A stretch of DNA of 64,000 nucleotides from assembly GCA_033852075.1 (NCBI GenBank), contig JAWSVC010000022.1, positions 62,001-126,000 of the forward strand, in the 5' to 3' direction. Position 1 is the stretch's first letter. Every line of letters begins with the position of its first letter. Source of the DNA: QZLE01 sp033852075. Lineage in GTDB: Bacteria > Pseudomonadota > Gammaproteobacteria > QZLD01. Positions 45,962 through 54,500 of the stretch are shown in pieces. The notes under the pieces are model-generated. The model was not told the origin of the DNA. It worked only from the letters and a program-made list of their open reading frames with translations, and did not search any database. The position numbers were made by a program, and so were the translations under genes.

Positions 45962-46465
45962 TTATTTCTTTTGACCACCAGAAAGTCTACTGATTAAAAC
46001 GTAAACTACCGCGCCCAAAATACCACTAGCTACACACAGATTATGCAACATAGGTACTGAAACTATTCCATAAAAAGGATTGTCTGTAACAACAGGATAA
46101 AAAGGCTCCATATCGGTGTGCATAATACTATCTAGTAATATATGTGAATAGGTGCCAAGCAATGCGCTTACAATAGCTACTGGCCAGGTAATACGTGGGG
46201 ATATTTTAAGCAGTGGGATATCTACCTTTCTCAAAAACCATTCACTTAAATGCTTACCAGTAAGTGCTGCCACTACCGCTATAACAGTCGCAAATGCAAA
46301 AGTATGGGTAAATCCATGTAATTCACCCTTCCCTGTCAGCATCACAACTAATGGCTGTATATCAATTAGTATCTGGCTCCATCCGAAAATCATAAGACTA
46401 AAGCTGCCTTGTAAAGCTGCTTTTATTAGTATTCCCGGTCCTACATGAATTGGAGTGAATGGCAT
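45962..46465 (-). CDS. Small integral membrane protein (YdjM/DUF457-like)
   Basis: A 167-residue protein with about four hydrophobic helices. It begins MPFTPIHVGPG, and histidines and acidic residues recur (ELHGFTHT, YSHILLDSIMHTDMEPFYP), as in the membrane-bound metal-dependent hydrolase-like family. Start at 46465 is chosen because the longer frame begins at a TTG and MPFTP is the conserved opening. It shares a strand with the Dus-like gene. Function unknown. Confidence 0.7.
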   Translation of the reverse strand: MPFTPIHVGPGILIKAALQGSFSLMIFGWSQILIDIQPLVVMLTGKGELHGFTHTFAFATVIAVVAALTGKHLSEWFLRKVDIPLLKISPRITWPVAIVSALLGTYSHILLDSIMHTDMEPFYPVVTDNPFYGIVSVPMLHNLCVASGILGAVVYVLISRLSGGQKK

Positions 46466-46481
46466 AGAAAATAACAAAAAC

Positions 46482-47054
46482 TTAGGATTTTATTTCAAAT
46501 TTCGGAATTTCCCAGCCAAGCGCAAGATAGTGCTCTCTGACATCATTCCACTTCGATTTATCCGGAATTCTATTCAAAAGTTCTTTCTTTCCAGATTTAC
46601 CAATGTTCTTAAGTTTGCAAAACGCATCTACTGCACGATTCCAGCCTTCTTTATGGCCACAATCGAGAACAGCACGTTGACACTTTCCTTCAACAATATT
46701 CACCTGAAAAACAGGCGCAATACCATTACGTCTTTTAACAAACAGCATCAATATGCCTTTGACCTCGGTAACACGAGGCGTACTGTTTTTTCTTTCAACG
46801 GGAATAGCTAAGGCCTTTCTTGACTGAATATTTTGTTCCAGTTCTTTTTGCCATTTTTTATCCAAATTTGCAGCTTTGTAGAACAACCTTTCCTGTTGCT
46901 TAAGTGTCATATCATCTTTGATACTAAAGTATTTTTGGCGCAATTCGCCATTGATCCCTACAGTAACTCTATAAGCTCTGTAGTTGCCATTTTGTATTTC
47001 ATATACGGGCATAATTTGTCCAGCCTTATGTCCTGATAATTTTTGGGGAGACAT
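46482..47054 (-). CDS. Hypothetical protein, AP2-like segments possible
   Basis: A 190-residue basic, soluble protein. Two similar segments, NYRAYRVTVGINGELRQKYFS with the following helix and PVFQVNIVEGKCQRAVLDCG with the following helix, suggest duplicated beta-beta-beta-alpha units such as AP2-type DNA-binding domains; this is a fold guess from pattern only. An ATG at 47012 with GGA six bases upstream is an alternative start. It follows the membrane-protein gene region closely on the same strand. Confidence 0.55.
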   Translation of the reverse strand: MSPQKLSGHKAGQIMPVYEIQNGNYRAYRVTVGINGELRQKYFSIKDDMTLKQQERLFYKAANLDKKWQKELEQNIQSRKALAIPVERKNSTPRVTEVKGILMLFVKRRNGIAPVFQVNIVEGKCQRAVLDCGHKEGWNRAVDAFCKLKNIGKSGKKELLNRIPDKSKWNDVREHYLALGWEIPKFEIKS

Positions 47055-47173
47055 AAAGATAAACTATTAAAACTGATATTGCATCATCAAATGGTTTTAA
47101 TTAGCAGAATAAAATGGGGATTTGGGGCAAAATAATTGAGTCCAGAGTAAAATCAAAAATATGCCTTACTAGT

Positions 47174-47533
47174 TTAATGCTTATGTGACTTTCCTGCATT
47201 TTTGGCAATTTCTCCTGCTTTTGCACAACACCCCAGTACTGAAGCTGCATTTGATTTAGCATTGGTATCCACAAAATCATGAAACCATAATTTGATCTTA
47301 TTCCATAAAGAATCATCAAGAATAATTTTATTCATCTTGAGCATCTTAACTAGTAAATCTATTCCGATAGTACTGTTGTTATAATGAAGAATAACCATGT
47401 CGGTCTTAAAAGATATATCAATAACTCCAGGAATGTTTTCTGCGTGCGCAATTATCTGGTTACTGATTGATTCGTCAGGAACTATAATTTTCAGCTTAAC
47501 TTTTTTTTCAAAGGCAGGATCTACTTCTGTCAT
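47174..47533 (-). CDS. Small protein with HMA-like alpha/beta domain lacking CxxC
   Basis: A 119-residue protein. The first 75 residues run strand-helix-strand-strand-helix-strand (VKLKIIVPD, NQIIAHAENIPGVIDISFKTDMVILHYN, IDLLVKMLKMN), the pattern of heavy-metal-associated domains, but the metal-binding CxxC is absent. The tail includes CCAKAGEIAKNAG and a His end. AGGAG lies seven bases upstream. Function unknown; HMA-like is inference from pattern. Confidence 0.5.
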   Translation of the reverse strand: MTEVDPAFEKKVKLKIIVPDESISNQIIAHAENIPGVIDISFKTDMVILHYNNSTIGIDLLVKMLKMNKIILDDSLWNKIKLWFHDFVDTNAKSNAASVLGCCAKAGEIAKNAGKSHKH

Positions 47534-47724
47534 TACTTTCTCCTTTGTTGCATGCTCTTATGTTTTTGACAATTGCAGGAATAAGTAATTCACGCAGTAA
47601 TCTGTCTACTTTTCGTAGGTAGGATCAGTGTAATCACCAATAGTCATGATATCAATGATTGCAACAATGCTGATTATAGTGCTATCATTTCCTTATATAT
47701 GAAATTCGCCAGAGGTATAAAACC

Positions 47725-47958
47725 ATGGGTAATTTAATCGTTAGAAACGTTGATGATGATATTGTAAAAGCGCTGAAAGCCAGAGCTGGGGAGCACGGCA
47801 TAAGCGCAGAAGCTGAACACCGTCGCATCTTAGAAGAAGTTTTAATTAAACCTCGTAAAAAATCAGTTGCTCAAATCTTATCCTCCATGCCAAATGTCGG
47901 AGAAGATTCTGATTTTGAAAGAGTCCAACCTAATGAGAGCCCTGATGTATTTAATTGA
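47725..47958 (+). CDS. fitA: FitA-like antitoxin (ribbon-helix-helix)
   Basis: A 77-residue antitoxin. The N-terminus (MGNLIVRNVDDDIVKALKARAGEHGISAEAEHRRILEEVL) is a typical FitA/VapB RHH DNA-binding domain, and the C-terminal part (SVAQILSSMPNVGEDSDFERV) binds the PIN toxin. AGAGG lies upstream. It overlaps the toxin gene by 14 bp. Confidence 0.92.
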   Translation: MGNLIVRNVDDDIVKALKARAGEHGISAEAEHRRILEEVLIKPRKKSVAQILSSMPNVGEDSDFERVQPNESPDVFN

Positions 47959-48361
47959 CACTAACGTTATCAGTGAATCTAGAAAAAATGCCAAGGCAAA
48001 TTTTGGAGTACAAAACTTTTTCCAAGCAGCAGATAAAAATAATACAGATCTTTTCATTAGCGCTATAACCATTGGCGAACTCAGGCGTGGAGTTGAACTA
48101 ATACGCAGTCGTAATGATATAGAACAAGCATCTATGTTAGAAATCTGGCTTAACAAAATAGTAGAGCAATATTCAGAATATATTCTGCCATTCACCCAAG
48201 ATGAAGCACAAGTTTGGGGGAAACTAAGAGCGCCTCACCCTGAAAATGCTATTGATAAACAGATAGCTGCAACTGCTTTAGTTTATGGATTAACTGTTGT
48301 CACAAGAAATGAGTCTGATTTCAAAAAAACTGGCGTTAAGTTTCTCAATCCATTTTCTTAA
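47945..48361 (+). CDS. fitB: FitB/VapC-like PIN-domain toxin
   Basis: A 138-residue PIN RNase. MYLIDTNVISE gives the first catalytic Asp, ISAITIGELRRGVEL the Glu, and HPENAIDKQIAATALVYGLTVVTRNESDF the later Asp residues. The start at 47945 (ATG TAT TTA) is chosen over longer frames because MYLIDTN is the family opening, with GAGAG upstream. Paired with the antitoxin just upstream. Confidence 0.9.
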   Translation: MYLIDTNVISESRKNAKANFGVQNFFQAADKNNTDLFISAITIGELRRGVELIRSRNDIEQASMLEIWLNKIVEQYSEYILPFTQDEAQVWGKLRAPHPENAIDKQIAATALVYGLTVVTRNESDFKKTGVKFLNPFS

Positions 48362-48529
48362 TATATTTATGAATAATACGCATAACATCACTATCAACCA
48401 TCGCAGCCTCGCTGCTGGACTCAAAACCTCAAGCGGTTTTTTTGCCGATTATGGTGGGCATTAGACGAACAAACAAAACACGGAGCAGATGGATGTCTGA
48501 AAATAAAGAGGAATTGATAAAGCCTGGAT

Positions 48530-48958
48530 CTACGAAGTTAAGCCAGCCAATAGATGACCTTCATAAATCGTAGATTCGGTTAAAGAATTATCTTTGTTCA
48601 GCAACGGAGATATTTTATCCATCGCCTTTTTAGACCAGCATGCATGAATAACACGTAAATCACCAAGATCCAGCCACAATGGTAGTGACTTAAAGAAATC
48701 CAGAACTTTATGGTGCTTATCTTTATTTTCCGGCATGTAACTCTCTTCCAGATATGCTGAATGCTGGTTAGTATTCTTTTCGCTTCTAGACCTTAACCAA
48801 TTACCATCTACGCATGGGCATGGTGTATGAAAGCCAATAGCATTAAATTCATGGTTACCCATTAATTTGGCAATTTGCGCAATAGGTAGCCCTTGTTTTT
48901 TATACGCAGAAAGGGTATACCTTTCTTCTGTAGTGATTTGTTGATATTTCATTGGCAT
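48530..48958 (-). pseudogene. Chimeric remnant: IS30 transposase N-terminus joined to a metallophosphoesterase fragment
   Basis: An open frame of 142 codons of two origins. Residues 1-34 (MKYQQITTEERYTLSAYKKQ, then GLPIAQIAKLMG) are the N-terminal HTH of IS30-family transposases. From GNHEFNAIGFH on (about 34-142) it is the middle of a metallophosphoesterase: GNHE, then FKSLPLWLDLGDLRVIHACW. The phosphatase's N-terminal metal motif (GDxHG) and its C-terminus are missing, as is the IS30 catalytic core. The join lies at ATGGG, shared by both. It may be expressed but should not be catalytic. Confidence 0.75.
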
Positions 48959-49471
48959 TATTCGCTTCTTGGTCGGAGTTGAAAAATACCATTATCACAG
49001 GTCACTACTCTTTTTAAAAAATTTGTCGCACTTAGTATATGAATTCGGAGCAGTTAGTATTTAATAAAGATGATAATTTAAGAACAGACTGCGGACTAAC
49101 TCAATTCGTACTTGCATATTTCTTCATTGGCACTGCTGTAATGGGGCTTGAAGCATGCGTACTTGGCATAATACATGATTACATCCTTACAGTTTTTTTA
49201 GCGTTAGAACCTATTGTCTTCAAATAGAATGAATTTTTAAACTGTTAAAATCTACACATCCAAAAGCAGGAACAAAAACCTATACTTAATAGCCACTATA
49301 TAACTACATTTATTTAAGGTTGCTCCAGTAAATTTTCTAGGCTTACATTATCAAAAGGATTGGACCATGTTACTTTAGGTTTGTTGCGCGCGTCTATTGT
49401 TATGAGCTCTATCACTTACTTAGAGCAGCAATATTTGAATAGCATGGGGACGAGAAAATTTCGACACCAAT
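48959..49471. other. Intergenic region
   Basis: About 510 bp between the chimera and the RelE/ParE-type pair. A 62-codon plus-strand frame at 49039-49227 has no recognisable product or Shine-Dalgarno, and I do not support it. Nothing else stands out. Confidence 0.4.
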
Positions 49472-49798
49472 TTAAAGAACGAACCGATTAAGCAAAATAT
49501 CTTCAACATTCTGCCTGGAGTCTAAAACTGAAAGCACATACGCATCATTTTCGCTGATGCGATACATGATTCTCCACGGTTTAATTATCATCTCACGATA
49601 TTGAGTTATTCCATGAGCATATAACTCCGGCACAATGCGGCAACGCTCCGACTGCTCATACAACTTTGATACACCGCTTTTTATCTTTTGAAGAATATCT
49701 AAAGCTGTAGCAGGACTGTCCTGAGCAATATACTCAATTATTTTGGTAAGATCTTTTTCAGCGGTCTCAGCCCAAACCACACAATACTTACTACTCAT
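49472..49798 (-). CDS. RelE/ParE-family toxin
   Basis: A 108-residue toxin: VVWAETAEKDLTKIIEYIAQDSP, RIVPELYAHGITQYREMIIKPWRIMYRI and VLSVLDSRQNVEDIL fit the ParE/RelE fold, with the conserved Arg/Tyr face. It overlaps its antitoxin by 4 bp (ATGA). ParE acts on gyrase and RelE cuts mRNA; which applies here cannot be told. Confidence 0.9.
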   Translation of the reverse strand: MSSKYCVVWAETAEKDLTKIIEYIAQDSPATALDILQKIKSGVSKLYEQSERCRIVPELYAHGITQYREMIIKPWRIMYRISENDAYVLSVLDSRQNVEDILLNRFVL

Positions 49799-50070
49799 TC
49801 CTTAGCCAGCTTCTTTTCAAGAGTAGCAAAAACATCTTCCTGTGATTTTACTTTTCCGGTTTTTATATCTTCTTCACCTTGCGAAAGCAGCTTAAGAATA
49901 CCGATAGCATTACGCATATTCTCATAACTCTCCGGATCCTGAAGTACTGCTCTCGGTTCACCGTTTTGAGTAATAATTACAGGGCGGTGAGTTTCGTTAA
50001 TTTGGTTCAAAACATCAGCCGCCTTGCTTTTCAGGTATGTAATAGGTTTTATATCATCAGTAATATTCAT
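49795..50070 (-). CDS. Phd/YefM-family antitoxin
   Basis: A 91-residue antitoxin with the Phd opening ITYLKSKAADVLNQINETHRPVIITQNGEPRAVLQDPESYENM, then an acidic/basic helical tail that binds the toxin. Start at 50070, six bases after GGAGG; the longer frame from 50154 is unconserved. Autoregulation via the inverted repeat just upstream is likely. Confidence 0.9.
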   Translation of the reverse strand: MNITDDIKPITYLKSKAADVLNQINETHRPVIITQNGEPRAVLQDPESYENMRNAIGILKLLSQGEEDIKTGKVKSQEDVFATLEKKLAKE

Positions 50071-50085
50071 AAGCGCCTCCAGTCT

Positions 50086-50103
50086 GAATATCGTATCATA
50101 TTC
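50086..50103. promoter_or_regulatory. Candidate operator of the Phd/RelE-type pair
   Basis: GAATAT and its exact inverse ATATTC flank a six-base spacer, and on the minus strand the site contains a TATGAT -10-like hexamer. It is 15 bp upstream of the antitoxin start. Confidence 0.5.
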
Positions 50104-50373
50104 GGACCGATTGAAACTACAGTTTATTTCCCACTTCCATAAATAAACTAACAAACGAGAAAGCCGATTGTAAAATAGTTGCAGTCATTCCCAAACCGGC
50201 AATAAAATCACTCTCTCTGTAATCATCCCGAATAATGCTTCTTGTTACTTCACTCCTATTATTCTATTTTTTAAATTGCGAAATTTATTATTGTAAATAG
50301 GTAATCTTGTAGCCTATAATAAAACTATAAGTGGATTGGGGGTACCCGGTCGGCGTTATAGTCTCGGTGAGTT

Positions 50374-51249
50374 TCATCGGGACTTTTCGCTTTTTAGGGC
50401 AGGATAAATTTTCATTCCAGCACCTTTAAAACATGTTCCTGCTTTTTCTCTACCGCCATCGCAATAGAATTTTCCTTTTAGAACATCAAAGGCTCGGTTT
50501 TCTTGTTCAGGACGCAAAGTATTCAACCCGATAGGGCGAGCAACTAAGTCTGCTAACTGTAAGCCAGATGACATTACCTTTTTGTCTGAGAAAATTACAT
50601 CAAAAGGCAATTTTTTGTTTAGGCGATTATTGCCGTCACAAATCCTTCTAAACTCCAGTTCAAGCTCTGCATCCTCTTTCTTGCCTCTCTGCTCAACAAC
50701 GATATGCGTTTTCTTTTCGTGTTGATCTTTTTCTTCAAGGAACTCATATAGAGTTTCCAGACAAAAGCCTAAAGCAATATGATAAGGATTAGACTCCATT
50801 TCACTTTGTTTCTTTAACTCTCGTTTGTCGATGGTACAACTAACAAGAATAAAGTTACTAAACTCAATTATATTTGTGAGCTCACTAATAAATTGGTTTC
50901 TCTCTTCCTTACCTTTAAATATATTGAAAACACCTTTCTCTTTGCGAATCTCGTTTTCATGAAGAACGATCTGGTCATGCCCAAAGTGATTAAACTTAAA
51001 CTTCTCCAGGGCAGGCACAATTGCTTCACTATAATGACGTTTATGGAAGATACAAAACGCTAAAACAAAAATCGGATAGCTATCATCAATACTTTTCAGG
51101 CTATGATCACCACTTTCATCAACATAGACTATATATTTACTGAATGGTGAATCAACTTGATTCACCTCTTCTGTAGCTGCGGCATCGATATGAACATTAC
51201 TTGGATCACATTCAAACAGGGATAATTGTTTATACTTTTGTTTAGTCAT
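50374..51249 (-). CDS. DUF3800-domain protein
   Basis: A 291-residue protein with the DUF3800 signatures YVDESGDH near residue 42, GKKEDAELE in the middle and SSGLQLADLVARPIG near the C-terminus. The family has an RNase H-like fold with conserved acidic residues and is common near phage and defence genes, but its role is not established. It begins 4 bp after the small basic-protein gene and is in the same orientation as the helicase-nuclease gene, so the three may form one operon. Confidence 0.85.
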   Translation of the reverse strand: MTKQKYKQLSLFECDPSNVHIDAAATEEVNQVDSPFSKYIVYVDESGDHSLKSIDDSYPIFVLAFCIFHKRHYSEAIVPALEKFKFNHFGHDQIVLHENEIRKEKGVFNIFKGKEERNQFISELTNIIEFSNFILVSCTIDKRELKKQSEMESNPYHIALGFCLETLYEFLEEKDQHEKKTHIVVEQRGKKEDAELELEFRRICDGNNRLNKKLPFDVIFSDKKVMSSGLQLADLVARPIGLNTLRPEQENRAFDVLKGKFYCDGGREKAGTCFKGAGMKIYPALKSEKSR

Positions 51250-51253
51250 AACA

Positions 51254-51433
51254 TTAACTTTTCTTTTTGCGTGTCTTCTTCACCAGCTTTTGCGCTTCAG
51301 ACTCTGGCCCTGCGTTATCCCATCCGTTAAGCATCCATTTTTTAGTAAAACTATTAACCCGCTTTGCGTAATCAATGGTCTTGCTTTTCCATTCTTTCTG
51401 AATACTAGCTTTACTTTTAAAAATACTAATCAC
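51254..51433 (-). CDS. Small basic protein upstream of the DUF3800 gene
   Basis: A 59-residue Lys-rich protein, GTG start, reading V/MISIFKSKASIQKEWKSKT ... WMLNGWDNAGPESEAQ ... KKTRKKKS. A GGTGG lies about eight bases before the GTG, and an in-frame stop lies just upstream. Its stop is 4 bp from the DUF3800 start, so the two are likely co-translated. Trp-containing amphipathic helices and a basic tail suggest nucleic-acid or protein binding. I do not recognise the family. Confidence 0.6.
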   Translation of the reverse strand: MISIFKSKASIQKEWKSKTIDYAKRVNSFTKKWMLNGWDNAGPESEAQKLVKKTRKKKS

Positions 51434-51535
51434 GTCAATCCACCCAATTAATTAACAACTAATGCACAGCAGTGCATTTGATCGGGTTATTTCATCTGTA
51501 TACCTACACTTCGGAAAAGAGCTGTAAACCCATAG

Positions 51536-54500
51536 TCAATTCTGCAAACTGCCAGATTCACTTTTTTGCTCTCTGTGCATATTAAGAATATCATTCAGAT
51601 TTTTATCTATACGCTCAACTGCTGATTGTGAATCAATCCACCAGTCAGTAGACCAGATTCTTAAAACTTCCCACCCTAGCCCTCTTAAAATATTTTCGCG
51701 AAGGCTGTCTCTGTCTCTTGCTGTAGCCGATCTATGGTAAGTAGCACCATCACACTCAACAGCTGCAAGGTATTTTCCTGGGGCATCTGGGTTCACAATT
51801 GCTAAATCTATCCTGAATCCGGAGACTCCAACCTGAGAATGAATAGTCCACCCTTTTCTGGTAAGTTTCTCGGCAACAGCTTGCTCGAATGGTGAATCAA
51901 AATACCCTCCGGGTGCGCCTGCTGATTCAACTAATGCACTTGATCCCCTTTGGGCATATTCGATGAAGTGCTTTAAATCTCTCACCCCTTCTGCTGCCGT
52001 TCTGGATAAGTCGATATGCTCAGGTTTAAGGGAAGAAAACAAATGCATCTCTTCTTTAGCCCTTGTAATAGCTACATTAAGTCTTCTTGTGCCACCAGCT
52101 TGATTCATTGGTCCTAAATTCATACTTACTTTGCCTGCAGCATCTGGGCCGAAGGTAATTGAAAAGTAGATAATATCCCTTTCATCTCCTTGTACGCTTT
52201 CAATATTTTTAACGAATAAGGCATCAAAGTTATCTTCAGCAAAGTGAGGCTCAATTTCAGGATGCTCACTCCGTTTTTTCTCAAAAAGATTACTTATATA
52301 CTCTTGCTGCTCCTGATTAAAGGTTACGATACCAATGGATTTATTAAACTCAGGCTGACGTAACTTATCCACTATATCTTCAACAATAGCCTCTGCCTCA
52401 CCTTTATTAATTCGTTTAGTTCCATCCTTATAAACAGAATGAACCGGGTTCCATGAGATAGACATACCCTTGGTATCAGTATTAGGAAATGTTATTAGAT
52501 CAGAGTTGTAATACCTATGGTTTGAAAATGTGATAAGAGATTCACAGCGTGAACGATAGTGCCATTTGAGTTCAATATGAGGAATATTTGCTGCCAGGCA
52601 CTCATCAAGAATAGATTCTAGATCCTCCTCAACATCATCATCCATATCAGTTTCAACATCTGTTCGCTTCCCAAAAAATGATGTAGGAGGCAGCTGTTTT
52701 GGATCTCCAACAATAATTGCCTGCTTTGCTCTGGCAATAGCGCCAATTGCATCACATACTGTTATCTGGCTAGCTTCATCAAATATAACAACATCAAACT
52801 GTTTACCATCAGGTGGCAAGTATTGAGCGATACTCATTGGGCTCATCATTACACAAGGGGTTAGCTTAGTTAATGACTCAGGCATTTTCTTTATTAGTTG
52901 CCGCAGTGGCATATGTCTGGTTTTCTTTTGAAGTTCCCTAGCCAAAACACCTAGCTCAGATTTTTTTGTTACAGACTCTTTATCCGGGACACCTGATGCA
53001 AGCATAGCTTTAACATATTGTTGAGTTAATTCCATAAACTGTTTATCAAGCTCCTGAAATTCGACAATCTTTTGTCTGTGTTCAGCTGGCACAAACTCGC
53101 GAAGGACATCATCGCTATCAATAACCGCATTAACCCACCAACGACAATAATTAACCAGCAATAATTCCTCTACCTTGAATCCTTTACCAATACCATTTTC
53201 TACTGCTGCAACCAAAGGCATTAAACCAACATCTACAGCTTCTTGCCGTACTTTTCTCCAGGCACACCAAATGCGCAATTTATTTTGGTTATCTATCCAA
53301 CGCTGACATGAGGCCTCCACCTCTTGAACATATTCAACTTCAGAGTTACTAATATTCAGATCATCCCTTGAAATTACCGTACTAAGCTCATTGAAAAGGG
53401 TTTCATATTTTGTTAACTGCTCAATAAACGATCTTCCTTTAGAATCAATAAAACCATTAGGCTCAAGAAGCTCATCTTGCTGTTCAAGTAAAGACGCTAT
53501 TCTGTTTTTAATTTCTAATGACTGATCTATATCAATTGCAATAGCAGAAATCGCGCCTAATACATCATTAAGCCACCCACATGCCAATGTAATCCATTCG
53601 CAATCACTATTAATCCCACTCCATTTTGTTCCAATATGAGATCCAATATAAGAAAAGGCATCTACCTTCTCTTTTAGTAATTTTGCAGAAATAAGGTTGT
53701 CAAAATCAACATCGGGGGATTCTGTAAATTTTTTTGTTTTTAGATATAGTTTTAATTCCTTCTTTAACTTCGATTGATCCAAAAACTTAGGAATAAACCA
53801 TTTTTCCAGGGACTGCTGCCAAACGTTTTTCATATGTTCCAAAGGAAGGTTCAAAACATCTATTGCAAACTCATTTTTAGTTGAGCCAAATGTTTTTTTG
53901 AATTCGGTAATTAATTCTACGACTTGTGGCAACTCATTACGAAGCATTGTACCTTGTGATGAAAACCCAAAATAAAACCCCTGACCAAAAGCTTTGGGCA
54001 ATTTTTGAGCTAAAACCGATAAAGCAGATAGCTGCTTAAGGCTTACAACTTTGACATCAAGCTTCAGGCTATTGCAAAACTCTTTTAAGGTCTCACCTAC
54101 TATTGAAATTGAGTTTTTCAGCTCAGCGGCTAAATTAACAACCTTACTTTGAAAACTAGGAGACCACTCTCCAGTTGCAATCTCTGCTAATGGATTACCT
54201 GCAACACCATCAAGTTCATGAGAGTTAATATCTATGCGCTTAGCTATATTGCTTAAGTTTTCAAATGCTTCAATATCGTGATGTGATGGAGAAGGCCACT
54301 CTAATTTAATATCTGGCGTATCATCAAAGCGCAGAATCAATCCTATGGCTTCATGACAATTAAGACCGTTAGAATATCTGTGATGCAAATGATTAACATA
54401 TAAATTTAAACTCTTTCTAAGGGAGGCCAGTTTATTAGCTTCCTTCTTCCAGTTTTTAATATCATTATTACTTGAGTCCCATGCCCTACCAAGCTGCCTG

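Noticed and set aside
49039..49227. A 62-codon plus-strand hydrophobic frame
   Set aside because: No ribosome-binding signal, no recognisable pattern, and it lies in a debris-rich interval; not supported as a gene.
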